Shown piece by piece: positions 34,725 to 43,845 of a stretch of 64,000 nt of DNA. Below the pieces are notes generated by a model, which saw only the letters and a list, made by a program, of their open reading frames with translations, searched no databases and was not told the DNA's origin. The first letter of the stretch is position 1, and each line of letters begins with the position of its first letter. The stretch is from contig NZ_FMYZ01000009.1 in NCBI RefSeq assembly GCF_900101625.1, forward strand, positions 143,162 through 207,161. The letters are read 5' to 3'. Origin of the DNA: Cupriavidus sp. YR651 (GTDB lineage: Bacteria > Pseudomonadota > Gammaproteobacteria > Burkholderiales > Burkholderiaceae). The position numbers and the translations under genes were made by a program.

Positions 34725-36884
34725 TCAGAATGAATGTTGGGGGGCGGCCAGCCGCAGCACGCAGTCGACACCGACCACGCCTTCGGCGCGCACGAACAGG
34801 GGATTGATCTCCGCTTCGGCAACGTCGGCGCCCTGCATGACCGCCAGCCGCGAGAAACCGACGATGGCGCGCGCCAGCGCATCCACGTCGCCACGCGGCA
34901 GGCCACGGAAGCCGCGAATCAACTGCGTCGAGCGGACCTCGCCGATCATGTCGTGCGCCTCCGCCAGACTGACCGGTGCGGGGCGCAGGCTGACGTCGCG
35001 ATGCAGTTCGGCGGTGATGCCACCCGCGCTCAGCATGACCATCGGGCCCACCAGCGGATCGTTGCGATAGCCGAGCATCAGTTCCAGCAGGCGGCTTTCC
35101 ATGCGCTGCACCAGGATGCCGTCGACGCGCGCTGCCGGAGCGGCCTGTCGAGCGTTCTCCAGCAGCCGCGCCGCGGCACGCGCCAGTTCCTCGTTGTCGC
35201 GCACACCCACCTCCACCCCACCGATCTCGGTCTTGTGGAGGATGTCGCGCGAACAGATCTTGGCGACGACCGGATAGGGCACCGCGTGCTGCAGCGCGCC
35301 CTCCCCGCTCACGTCGCGCACCAGCGCCATCGGCGCGATCGGCACGCCCAGCTCCGCAAACACGGCGGCGGCCTCGAACTCGGACAGGTCGCCTTGCGTC
35401 GGCAGCGCGGACGGCCATGTCACCGGTGCGGGGGTCTCCGCCACGTCGTCGCGGGTCATCGCCGCGCGGAACAGGCAGGCCAACGCATCCGCGCAGGCCT
35501 CCGGGGTGCGGAACGCGGGCACGCCGGCCGCCTGCAGCAGTTCCAGCGATTGCGTGGCTTCCGGCGCCAGGAACGACAACAGCGGCTTGCCGCGTTGCGC
35601 GGACGCTTCCACGATCGGTCGCACGGCCAGCTGCGGGTGAAACTGCGCCGAGGACCCGACCACGCAGAGCACCGCATCGCACCAGTCGCTCTGGATCATC
35701 TGCTCGACCAGATCACGATACTGGGCGCTGGTTGCCGCCAACGTGAGGTCGATGATCGGCGTCTGGCGAATCCGCACGCCGCGCTCGGCCATGTGGGCGA
35801 TGAATTCGACGGGCGGCGCCACGGCCTCCACATTCGCCAGGCCCAGGCGGTCCACCACCGTCGCGGCGCCACCGCCCGTGGTCGTCACCACCGCGATGCG
35901 CGGATTGCGCCGCAGCGCGGGGATATCGGCGGCATAGCGGCGCGCCAGCGGCGCAGCCTCGAACAGCGTTTCCAGCATTTCCACGCGCATGGCACCGTGC
36001 TTGCGCAGGAAGGCGTCCACGGCGGCGTCGTTGCCGGCCAGCGCGCCCGTGTGCGACTGGGCCAGCGCCTCGCCCTGCGCGGAGCGGCCCAGCTTGTAGA
36101 CCAGCACCGGTTTCCCTGCGGCACGGGCGCGGCGCAGGGCCGGACCCAGCACCGCCGCATCGCGGATCGTTTCCAGGAACAGCAGGATCACCTCGGTGGC
36201 GTCGTCATCGACCAGCAGGTCGACCAGCTCGCCGACGCCGATATCGCTCTCGTTGCCCACGGAAACCAGCTTGGCAAAGCCGAGTCCACGCGCGGCGCCG
36301 CGCGACAGCAGCGCGCCGAGCATCGATCCGCTTTGCGAAACCACGCTGATGCCGCCCGCGCGCAGCGCGTCGACCTCCAGCACGGCATTGACGGAGAGGA
36401 TGGCGCCGCTGTGGATGTCCACCACACCAATGCTGTTGGGGCCCAGCAGCCGCACGCCCAACTCCTTCGCCCGCGCGGCAAGCGCCTGCTGCGCGGCCAT
36501 GCCGGTCTCGCCCAGTTCCGCAAAGCCGTCCGAGAACACCGTCACCACGCTGGCGCCGCGCGCCGCGCATTGCTCCAGCACCTCGGCCACCTGCCGGCCC
36601 GGCACCATCACAAAGGCATGGTCGATGGCATCCGGCAAGGCCGCGACGCTCGGATACGCCTGCAGCCCCATCACCTCGGTGCGGCCGGCGTTGATCGGGA
36701 ACACCCGGCCGGCATAACCATGCTTGCGCATGAAGCGCAGCGGCCGCGCGGTGTTCTTGCTCTCGTCGGCGGAGGCGCCGACCAGCGCCACGGCGCCCGG
36801 CGTGAACAGCGCCCTGGCCAGCGTGCGGCCCGTGGCGCCCATGACGTCCATTTCGGGGCCACCTTGTTCGTTGACTCGCGTCAT
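34725..36884 (-). CDS. NDP-forming acyl-CoA synthetase (acetate-CoA ligase family)
   Basis: A 719-residue fusion of the alpha and beta subunits of ADP-forming acyl-CoA synthetases (succinyl-CoA-ligase superfamily). Domain order: CoA-binding (VALVGASADESKNTARPL), ligase-CoA with phosphohistidine loop QSHTGALAGNDAAVD, then an ATP-grasp half (YPVVAKICSRDILHKTEIGGVEVGV, EINPLFVRAEGVVGVD). It activates a carboxylic acid to its CoA ester. Position between an MmgE/PrpD gene and an acyl-CoA dehydrogenase gene suggests activation of a branched or unsaturated dicarboxylate. The ATG at 36884 is 35 nt after the MmgE/PrpD stop. Confidence 0.88.
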   Translation of the reverse strand: MTRVNEQGGPEMDVMGATGRTLARALFTPGAVALVGASADESKNTARPLRFMRKHGYAGRVFPINAGRTEVMGLQAYPSVAALPDAIDHAFVMVPGRQVAEVLEQCAARGASVVTVFSDGFAELGETGMAAQQALAARAKELGVRLLGPNSIGVVDIHSGAILSVNAVLEVDALRAGGISVVSQSGSMLGALLSRGAARGLGFAKLVSVGNESDIGVGELVDLLVDDDATEVILLFLETIRDAAVLGPALRRARAAGKPVLVYKLGRSAQGEALAQSHTGALAGNDAAVDAFLRKHGAMRVEMLETLFEAAPLARRYAADIPALRRNPRIAVVTTTGGGAATVVDRLGLANVEAVAPPVEFIAHMAERGVRIRQTPIIDLTLAATSAQYRDLVEQMIQSDWCDAVLCVVGSSAQFHPQLAVRPIVEASAQRGKPLLSFLAPEATQSLELLQAAGVPAFRTPEACADALACLFRAAMTRDDVAETPAPVTWPSALPTQGDLSEFEAAAVFAELGVPIAPMALVRDVSGEGALQHAVPYPVVAKICSRDILHKTEIGGVEVGVRDNEELARAAARLLENARQAAPAARVDGILVQRMESRLLELMLGYRNDPLVGPMVMLSAGGITAELHRDVSLRPAPVSLAEAHDMIGEVRSTQLIRGFRGLPRGDVDALARAIVGFSRLAVMQGADVAEAEINPLFVRAEGVVGVDCVLRLAAPQHSF

Positions 36885-36919
36885 CAGTGATTCTCGTCTT
36901 GAAAGGGTTTCGATCCGGC

Positions 36920-38275
36920 TCAGCCGGCCCGAAGCGTGGAAAGCCCCAGCGCACGCACCGGGCGATGATCGAGCTGCCAGAGCGCATCGAGCAGCCGCGC
37001 GGCCGGGCCGGCGCCGAGTACCGGGGCACCCAGTTCCATGAACTTGTCAGCCAGTGTCGCGTCATCGAGCGGGGATTCGGGATCGCCGCGCCGGTACGGG
37101 GCAAAGTGCGCGTGGCGGCTGCCGTCGGCCATTTCGATTTCCACACGCGCGGCCCGCTGGCGCGGGAAGGCGGCGGTCAGGTCCGGATCGGCGGTCAGCG
37201 TGATTTTCGTCATCAGCGCGCGAATGGCCGGGTCCGCCAGCCGGTCCGGCTGGAAGGCGTCGAGCCGCACCGCGCCGTGCAGCAGGCCGTGCGACACCAC
37301 GTATGGCAGGCTGAAGCGCGCCTCGAACGCGGTGGCCGGCTGGAAATTACCGGTGACGTCGAGCGCCACCTGGTACGTCGCCACGCGGATCGCCGCGATG
37401 CGGGCCGGGTCCAGCCGATGGTCGCGCACGATCTGCATGGCGGCGTCGATGGCGGCAAAGGTGTGGCCGCAGCAGCCGTGATTCTTCTGCGTGATGCGCG
37501 TGATGTGGTAATCGGTGCCCAGCCCGGCGGTCACGCCCTGCCAGTCCGGCTTGCCGCAGAGCGCGGCGCCGAAGCCGGCATCGCCCTCCAGGATGTCGTG
37601 CACGCCGTTGACGCCATGCGCGGCGGCCTGGGCGGCCTGCACGCCGACCTGCGCGGCATGGCCGGCGTGGAGTGCCTTGGTCATCGCATCGGAGCGGAAC
37701 GCCTGTTGCAGCCCCGACGCGAACGTAGCCGCCGTGGCCAGCGCATCGGCCGCGGCGCGCACATCGCCCGGGGACAACAGCACCGCGCCTGCCGCCGCCG
37801 CGCCAAAGCAGCCGACCGTGCCCGTGGTGTGGAAGAAGCGATAGTGCGCCGGCTGGATGGCCGCGCCGATGCGCGTGGAGACCTCGTAACCTGCGATCAC
37901 CGCGCGCAGCAGGTCGTAGCCGCTGGCGTCCACCTGCTCGGCCAACGCCAGCGCTGCCGCGATCGTCGGGCAGCCGGGATGGTAGACGGCATCGCGAAAG
38001 ATATCGTCAAACTCCGCCGCGTGCGACGTGCTGCCGTTGATCCACGCCGCCGTGGCCGGAAACGCCGACGTGGCGTGACCGATGATGGTGGACTGGCCAA
38101 CGCCCAGCTCCGCGCGATGCGCGGCCACCAGTTGCTGCCCGGGCGACATCTGCACGCCGGCCAGCAACGCGGCAAACCAGTCGATCACCGCGCGGCGCGC
38201 ATGGTGCAGGACGGGGTCCGGCAGCGCTGCGGTGGCCTCGCGGCCAGCGTAGGCGGCGAATTCGTTGATGATCAT
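36920..38275 (-). CDS. MmgE/PrpD-family protein
   Basis: A 451-residue protein of the MmgE/PrpD family, which includes 2-methylcitrate dehydratase and cis-aconitate decarboxylase. Visible conserved parts are INGSTSHAAEFDDIFRDAVYHPG, ALHAGHAAQVGVQAAQAA, and KNHGCCGHTFAAIDAA near the active site. It is the first gene of the leftward set with the CoA ligase and acyl-CoA dehydrogenase genes. It starts 252 bp from a divergent LysR gene. Dehydration or decarboxylation of a tricarboxylate is the likely reaction type; which one cannot be decided by eye. Confidence 0.85.
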   Translation of the reverse strand: MIINEFAAYAGREATAALPDPVLHHARRAVIDWFAALLAGVQMSPGQQLVAAHRAELGVGQSTIIGHATSAFPATAAWINGSTSHAAEFDDIFRDAVYHPGCPTIAAALALAEQVDASGYDLLRAVIAGYEVSTRIGAAIQPAHYRFFHTTGTVGCFGAAAAGAVLLSPGDVRAAADALATAATFASGLQQAFRSDAMTKALHAGHAAQVGVQAAQAAAHGVNGVHDILEGDAGFGAALCGKPDWQGVTAGLGTDYHITRITQKNHGCCGHTFAAIDAAMQIVRDHRLDPARIAAIRVATYQVALDVTGNFQPATAFEARFSLPYVVSHGLLHGAVRLDAFQPDRLADPAIRALMTKITLTADPDLTAAFPRQRAARVEIEMADGSRHAHFAPYRRGDPESPLDDATLADKFMELGAPVLGAGPAARLLDALWQLDHRPVRALGLSTLRAG

Positions 38276-38372
38276 GCGGGGTCTCCTCTTGCCAACGTCT
38301 CGTTCGGGAATGCATCACATGGTAGGGATGGCATGCCGGCGAGCTTTGACATTTGGTGAAGGCTCCCGAGCC

Positions 38373-38413
38373 GCCGTGCATATTCCGGTCAGCGGAGCGG
38401 CGGTGCATACTCC
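38373..38413. promoter_or_regulatory. direct repeat in the MmgE/PrpD-LysR divergent promoter
   Basis: GCCGTGCATATTCC (38373-38386) and GCGGTGCATACTCC (38400-38413) are near-identical 14-mers, 27 bp apart start to start. They lie between the divergent starts at 38275 and 38528. A two-site arrangement in a LysR divergent promoter fits a regulator binding region. Confidence 0.5.
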
Positions 38414-38527
38414 ACAGGCACGCCTTGCACGCCGGGCCTGTCGCCCCCGGGAAAACCCGCGCCCCGCGCGGCCCCGTCGGCAATGCCTGCCGCCCAGCCC
38501 GTTTCGATTTGGAGAAAGCCTGCGCCC

Positions 38528-39445
38528 ATGGACATGGACATTGCCTCGCTCGCCATCCTGATTGCCGCCGTCGAGGAAAAAAGCCTTTCGCGCGCGGCCG
38601 AACGCGAGAACCTGGTGACCTCGGCGGCCAGCAAGCGTATTGCGGAGCTGGAGCGGCGCGCCGGCACCGCGCTGCTGCGCCGGCATGGCCGCGGCGTGGA
38701 GCCCACGCCGGCCGGCGCCATGCTGTACCAGCGCGCCAAGGCCATCGTGCGCAGCGTGCAACTGGCGCAGGACGCGCTGGCGGCCTACTCCGCCGACGGC
38801 ATCGCCAAGATCCGGCTGGCCTCCAATGCCTCGACGATCCTGCAGTTCCTGCCGACCGATATCAGCGGCTTCCTCAAGCACGCCCCCGAAGCCCGGATCG
38901 ACCTGGTGGAAGCGTTCAGCTTCGATGTGCCGCGCCTGGTCTCCAACGGCGATGCCGACATCGGCATCTATCACGCCAAAAGCCCCAGCCCCGGCGTGCA
39001 TTCGCTGCCATATCGCCAGGACCGCGTGGGGCTGGTGGTGCCGCGCGGGCATCCGCTGGAGGCCAAGGGCTCACTGCGGCTGGAGGAGGCGCTGGACTAT
39101 GACTTCCTGGGCTACTTCGCCCGCCATACCTTCGATGCATTCCTGACGCTGGCGTCCGGCACGATCTCGCGGCCGCTGACGGTGAAGACGCAGGTTTCCA
39201 ACTTCGAGGCGCGCTGCCGCATGGTGCGCGAGGGCCTGGGCATCGCCATGGTCCCCGAGGGCATTGCCAAGAACTATCTGTCGATGATGGGGCTGTCGCT
39301 GCTGACGCTGACCGATGCGTGGGCCGTGCGGGACTTCTACGTCTGCGTGCGGGACAGGGAAAGCCTGCCGGCCGGCGTGGCGCAACTGCTGGAATACCTG
39401 AGCCGCTGCGCGGCGATGGAGCAGCACTTCCAGAAGCCGAGGTAG
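38528..39445 (+). CDS. LysR-family regulator divergent from the MmgE/PrpD operon
   Basis: A 305-residue LysR regulator. HTH region: MDIASLAILIAAVEEKSLSRAA, then SAASKRIAELERRAGTALLRR. The effector domain includes FSFDVPRLVSNGDADIGIYHAKSPSPG and VREGLGIAMVPEGIAKNY. I use ATG 38528 (GGAGA lies about 12 nt upstream); an in-frame ATG at 38483 would add 15 residues of low conservation. It is divergent from the MmgE/PrpD gene set and 244 bp upstream of a Bug receptor gene. Regulation of either or both is inferred. Confidence 0.87.
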   Translation: MDMDIASLAILIAAVEEKSLSRAAERENLVTSAASKRIAELERRAGTALLRRHGRGVEPTPAGAMLYQRAKAIVRSVQLAQDALAAYSADGIAKIRLASNASTILQFLPTDISGFLKHAPEARIDLVEAFSFDVPRLVSNGDADIGIYHAKSPSPGVHSLPYRQDRVGLVVPRGHPLEAKGSLRLEEALDYDFLGYFARHTFDAFLTLASGTISRPLTVKTQVSNFEARCRMVREGLGIAMVPEGIAKNYLSMMGLSLLTLTDAWAVRDFYVCVRDRESLPAGVAQLLEYLSRCAAMEQHFQKPR

Positions 39446-39689
39446 GGTTTTGCCCCGGGTTGCCCTGGGGCTTCACTGTGGGGCCTTCGCCAAGGTTCAT
39501 CGCAACGGGCTTTTCTACGGGATTTTCCCTACACGGGGCTGCGTTACGTTTCTTCATGACGCGCGCCATGAAGGCTGCGTTTCCCTTTGGTCAAAGCTGG
39601 GCCGGGTGGGCTTTCTAAGATGTGCTGGACGCGTGCGTTCTCATGGCGGGGCCGCACGAACGACGATAACGATCACATCGGAGACAGCC

Positions 39690-40658
39690 ATGAACAAGAT
39701 CCTGCGGCGCACGGCCGCCGGCCTGCTGCTTTGCTGCGCCGCAACGGCCGGCGCCCAGCAACCCTATCCCACCAAGCCAGTCCGCGTGGTGGTGGCGTTC
39801 ACCGCGGGCGGCACGACCGATATCCTCGCGCGCGAAGTCGCCCAGCAGATCGGGCAAACATTCGGCCAGAGCGTGGTCGTGGAAAACCGCCCCGGCGCCG
39901 GCGGCAATATCGGCACGGATTTCGTCGGCCGCAGTGATCCCGATGGCTACACCCTGCTGGCCACTTCCGTCGGCCCCGTGGCCATCAACCCCACGCTCTA
40001 CAGGAAGCTCAAGGTCAATCCGCAAACGGACCTGGCGGCCGTCGCCCCGATTGCGGACGTGCCGAACGTGCTGGTGGTGAATCCCAACCTGCCGGTCAAG
40101 ACCGTGCAGGATCTGATCGCCTATGCCAAGGCCCATCCGAACACCCTGAATTTCAGCTCCACCGGCGTGGGGACGGCCGCGCATCTCTCCGGCGTGCTAT
40201 TCAACGAGCGTACGGGCGTGCAGACGACCCATGTCCCCTACAAGGGGGCCGATGCGCTCAACGACCTGCTGGCGGGACGCGTGCAGTTCATGTTCGCGAC
40301 GATTCCGTCGGTGATCTCGCATATCCGGGGCGGCAACCTGCGCGTGCTGGCTGTCACCTCGCGCAAGCGCTCGGCGGCGCTGCCCGATGCGCCGACGATG
40401 GCGGAAGCCGGCGTGCCCAACCTGGTCACCGGCGCGTGGTTCGGCCTGTTCGCGCCGAAGGGCACGCCCAAGGAGATCGTCGCCACGCTGAACAAGGCCG
40501 TCGGCGACGCGCTCGCCAAGCCGGAGGTGCGCGCCAAGATGTCCCAGCAAGGCGCAGAAGCCATGCAACTGGCCCCCGAGGCATTCAGCAAGTTCGTGGT
40601 GGTCGAATACCAGACGTGGAAGCCCGTGGTCATCAGTTCGGGCGCACGGATCGACTGA
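39690..40658 (+). CDS. Bug-family tripartite tricarboxylate transporter receptor
   Basis: A 322-residue periplasmic solute-binding protein. The Sec signal peptide is ILRRTAAGLLLCCAATAGAQ. QPYPTKPVRVVVAFTAGGTT is the carboxylate loop, RPGAGGNIGTDFVGRSDPDG and HVPYKGADALNDLLAGRVQF follow. It is strongly similar along its length to the receptor at 25513-26505, so these are recent paralogs. It lies downstream of the LysR gene on the same strand. GGAGACAGCC precedes the ATG. The uptake partners TctA/TctB are not in the window. Confidence 0.9.
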   Translation: MNKILRRTAAGLLLCCAATAGAQQPYPTKPVRVVVAFTAGGTTDILAREVAQQIGQTFGQSVVVENRPGAGGNIGTDFVGRSDPDGYTLLATSVGPVAINPTLYRKLKVNPQTDLAAVAPIADVPNVLVVNPNLPVKTVQDLIAYAKAHPNTLNFSSTGVGTAAHLSGVLFNERTGVQTTHVPYKGADALNDLLAGRVQFMFATIPSVISHIRGGNLRVLAVTSRKRSAALPDAPTMAEAGVPNLVTGAWFGLFAPKGTPKEIVATLNKAVGDALAKPEVRAKMSQQGAEAMQLAPEAFSKFVVVEYQTWKPVVISSGARID

Positions 40659-40747
40659 CGCACAGCGCTTACCCCTCGCCAGCGGGGTCGGTATTCGTGA
40701 CGGCGGGACGCGGACGGGGCCGTATCATTGCGGTTTCCTCACCACGG

Positions 40748-41950
40748 ATGTCCCGCCGAATGTCGGCCCCGCACGCCCTGCTCATCATCACCGCGGCGCT
40801 CAGCGCCATGATGCTGGCCATCATCTGGTCGTTGCGCCGCAGCGACCTGCCCGGCGTCACCGACTGGTGCATGGCCAACCTGATCGTCACCGGCGCGCTG
40901 ATCCTGTTCGCGCTGCGTGGCGTGATTCCCGATTTCCTTTCCGTAGTCGTCGCCAATGCCGCGCTGTGCCTGGCGCTGTGCGTCTTCTATGCGGGCACGG
41001 TGCGCTTCTGTGGCGGCAATCCGTCGTGGCGCCTGCTGGCTGGTGTTGTCGTCGCCACGACGATCGGTGTCGTGGCCTTGCGCTATGGCATCGACAGCTT
41101 TCAGGGCCGGGTGGTGGTTGTCTCCGTGCCGCACGCCAGCCTCTGTGCGCTGGTGGCCTGGACCCTCCTTCGCGCGCGATCACGCGGCAGGCCAAACAGC
41201 CACGCCATCACCACCGCGATGTTCGCGCTGAGTTTCGCCGTGGGCCACACCACGCGCGGCGTGCTGGCCGCGTGTTCCCTGATGGGCGACAGCCTGACCG
41301 CCGAAGGCATCAATACCGCGTTCCTGGCGCTCGGTGCGCTGGTCATGCCCGCGTTGTCGATGGGCGCCGTGCTGATGATCCACGACAGCCTGGTGCGCCG
41401 GCTGGAAGCCATCGCCAATACCGATGCGCTCACCGGCGTCATGTCACGCAAGGCCTATGAGGACGAGGCGCAGCGGGAGCTGACGCGCGCCCTGCGCGAC
41501 GGGCGCGCGCCGGCGTTGCTGATCATCGATATCGACCGCTTCAAGAACGTCAACGATACGTGGGGCCATGCGGCCGGCGACACGGTGCTGCGGGCCTTTG
41601 CGCAGCTGGCTGCGGGCGAGATCCGCGCGAGCGACCGGCTGGCGCGGCTGGGTGGTGAGGAATTCGTGGTGCTGCTGCCCGCGACCAGCGAGGCGGAGGC
41701 ACGGCAGGTGGCGGAACGCATCCGGCAGCGCGCGGAAGACAGTCCGGTGACGGCGGAATTCGGGACGGTGCGCTACACGATCAGCGGTGGCGTGGCGACG
41801 TGGCGGCCTGGCGAGTCACTGGCGCGGCTCTCGGCACGCGCCGATGCCGCGTTGTATCAGGCCAAGGTCTCGGGGAGGAACCGGATGGTCGGAGAGAGCG
41901 AACTGCCAGACGGCAGCCGCTCTACTCCGGAAGCGCTGGCGATGGCCTGA
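40748..41950 (+). CDS. membrane-bound GGDEF diguanylate cyclase
   Basis: A 400-residue c-di-GMP synthase. Six or seven hydrophobic segments (residues about 7-215) form an uncharacterised membrane sensor. The GGDEF domain is C-terminal: TDALTGVMSRKAYEDEA, DIDRFKNVNDTWGHAAGD and the active GGEEF loop. An allosteric I-site (RASD) lies exactly five residues before GGEEF, so product inhibition is expected. ATG 40748 has no strong ribosome site; ATG 40760 is the next choice. No EAL domain is present. It stands alone. Confidence 0.85.
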   Translation: MSRRMSAPHALLIITAALSAMMLAIIWSLRRSDLPGVTDWCMANLIVTGALILFALRGVIPDFLSVVVANAALCLALCVFYAGTVRFCGGNPSWRLLAGVVVATTIGVVALRYGIDSFQGRVVVVSVPHASLCALVAWTLLRARSRGRPNSHAITTAMFALSFAVGHTTRGVLAACSLMGDSLTAEGINTAFLALGALVMPALSMGAVLMIHDSLVRRLEAIANTDALTGVMSRKAYEDEAQRELTRALRDGRAPALLIIDIDRFKNVNDTWGHAAGDTVLRAFAQLAAGEIRASDRLARLGGEEFVVLLPATSEAEARQVAERIRQRAEDSPVTAEFGTVRYTISGGVATWRPGESLARLSARADAALYQAKVSGRNRMVGESELPDGSRSTPEALAMA

Positions 41951-41958
41951 GCGCCGAC

Positions 41959-43176
41959 TCAGGCCGCCGGCACCTTGACTAAGCCATCAGCCCGGAACAT
42001 CGCCTTGATGCCCCGCACGGCCTGCCGGATGCGTGATTCGTTTTCGATCAGCGCAAACCGCACGTACTCGTCGCCGTAGTCGCCAAACCCGATGCCCGGC
42101 GAGACGGACACCTTGGCCTTGGCCAGCAACTGCTTGGCGAACTCCAGCGATCCCAGCGCGCGATACGGCTCGGGGATGCGCGCCCAGATGTACATCGACG
42201 CCTTCGGGATCTCCACGGGCCAGCCCGATTCGATCAGCCCCCTCGCCAGCACGTCGCGGCGCGACTGGTAGTGGGCGGCGATCTCCTTCACGCACTGCTG
42301 GTCGCCTTCCAGCGCGGCGATTGCCGCCACTTGCAGCGGCGTGAACGTGCCGTAGTCGTGATAGCTCTTGATTCGCGTCAGCGCGGCCACCAGGTCCGGA
42401 TTGCCGACCATGAAGCCGATGCGCCAGCCCGCCATGTTGTAGCTCTTGGACAGCGTGAAGAACTCCACCGCGATGTCCTTGGCGCCGGGCACCTGCATGA
42501 TCGACGGCGCCTTCCAGCCATCGAAGACGATGTCCGCATAGGCCAGGTCGTGCACCACGAAGATGTCGTGCTTGCGGGCCAGCGCGATCACGCGTTCGAA
42601 GAAATCCAGCTCCACGCACGCCGCCGTCGGGTTCGACGGAAAGCCCAGCACGATCATCTTCGGCTTGGGGTAGCTGCCGCGGATCGCACGTTCCAGCTCG
42701 GCAAAGAAGTCGATGCCGGGTGTCAGCGGCACCGAGCGGATATCCGCCCCGGCAATCACCGCGCCGTAGATGTGGATCGGGTAGCTCGGGTCCGGCACCA
42801 GCACCGTGTCCCCGCGATCCAGCGTGGCCAGCATCAGGTGCGCCAGCCCTTCCTTGGAGCCGATCGTGACGATGGCTTCCTTGTCCGGGTCGATCTCCAC
42901 GTCGTAGCGCTCGCGATACCAGTGCGAGATCGCGCGACGCAGGCGCGGAATCCCCTTCGACGCCGAATAGCCGTGCGTATCGGGCCGCTGCGCGGCCTCG
43001 ACGAGCTTGGCCACGATATGCGGCGGCGTGGCGCCATCCGGGTTGCCCATGCTCATGTCGACGATGTCCTCGCCACGGCGGCGGGCGGCCATCTTGAGCT
43101 CGGCGGTAATGTTGAAAACGTACGGGGGGAGACGATCGATGCGCGCAAAGCGGCGCTTGCCGGAGTCGGCAGTCAT
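41959..43176 (-). CDS. alaC: AlaC-type alanine transaminase (class I aminotransferase)
   Basis: PLP-dependent aminotransferase of 405 residues. The PLP lysine lies in TLSKSYNMAGWRIGF, preceded by FPSNPTAACVELDFFE and VVHDLAYADIVFDG. DMSMGNPDGATPPHIVAKL is typical of the AlaC/YfdZ branch, which makes alanine from pyruvate and glutamate in E. coli. In betaproteobacteria this gene often precedes homoserine dehydrogenase and threonine synthase genes, but none follow here. The stop is 8 bp from the stop of the convergent GGDEF gene. Confidence 0.85.
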   Translation of the reverse strand: MTADSGKRRFARIDRLPPYVFNITAELKMAARRRGEDIVDMSMGNPDGATPPHIVAKLVEAAQRPDTHGYSASKGIPRLRRAISHWYRERYDVEIDPDKEAIVTIGSKEGLAHLMLATLDRGDTVLVPDPSYPIHIYGAVIAGADIRSVPLTPGIDFFAELERAIRGSYPKPKMIVLGFPSNPTAACVELDFFERVIALARKHDIFVVHDLAYADIVFDGWKAPSIMQVPGAKDIAVEFFTLSKSYNMAGWRIGFMVGNPDLVAALTRIKSYHDYGTFTPLQVAAIAALEGDQQCVKEIAAHYQSRRDVLARGLIESGWPVEIPKASMYIWARIPEPYRALGSLEFAKQLLAKAKVSVSPGIGFGDYGDEYVRFALIENESRIRQAVRGIKAMFRADGLVKVPAA

Positions 43177-43316
43177 GGCGGGAGTCCTTTACGTAAGCGC
43201 CCGGAACCGTCCGAGCGACGTCGGCGGCCGTTGTCTCGGCCACCGGGAACTGATATTAGCCAGCGGCGCGCATTTGCACAACCGGCTTCTGCACCGTCGG
43301 CGTCGATGGCTGTCCG

Positions 43317-43727
43317 TTACAACAGTCCGCCGGGCATCCGGCTCGGACGAGCCGACTCCGGCGGAAGCTGATGCACGATGCAGTCGAGCGCCGCCGCGTT
43401 GGACTTGTCGCCGCCCATGGCACCGGCAATCGAGTCGCGGTACTGCTGCACGGAAATGCGCTTGTAGTAGAGCCGTGACGTCTGGTCCAGCCAGAACACG
43501 TAGTCGCTGTCGCTGTCGTTGCTGCCGCTGCGCAGCCAGTCGCCCACCTGGTGCGTGCCGAGCCGCGTGTTGGCGCACGTCTTCTGGACGGTGTCGAGAT
43601 AGGCGTTGAAGCCCTTGGCCTCGACATTGCGGACCGCGTCCGGCGCGCAGGCGGCGAGTGGAAGTGCGAGAGGGATGGCGATGACCATCGCGACGAACGG
43701 CGGCAGGCTTGGGCGCGGCAGCGGCAT
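43317..43727 (-). CDS. small lipoprotein of unknown function
   Basis: A 136-residue predicted lipoprotein. The signal is VAMVIAIPLALPLAAC with Cys27 at the lipobox. The mature part has two Cys (TVQKTCANTR, ALDCIVHQ) that could form a disulfide, and YVFWLDQTSRLYYKRISVQQYRDSI. I do not recognise a family. It lies between the aminotransferase and siderophore reductase genes on the same strand, with no obvious co-function. Confidence 0.65.
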   Translation of the reverse strand: MPLPRPSLPPFVAMVIAIPLALPLAACAPDAVRNVEAKGFNAYLDTVQKTCANTRLGTHQVGDWLRSGSNDSDSDYVFWLDQTSRLYYKRISVQQYRDSIAGAMGGDKSNAAALDCIVHQLPPESARPSRMPGGLL

Positions 43728-43845
43728 GGCAAGGTCCCGTGGCGGTTGACGTGCTGGCTAGTGTAGCCGCCGAACGCCAACCCGTGGGCCGCCGCTCCTG
43801 TCGATTGCCACGATTGCCTCGATCGTCAGCGCGTCAGCCTGTCGG

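Noticed and set aside
34734..36890. 718-codon plus-strand open frame opposite the CoA ligase gene
   Set aside because: Composition is His/Arg/Gln-rich and motif-free, while the minus strand has the phosphohistidine loop and ATP-grasp segments.
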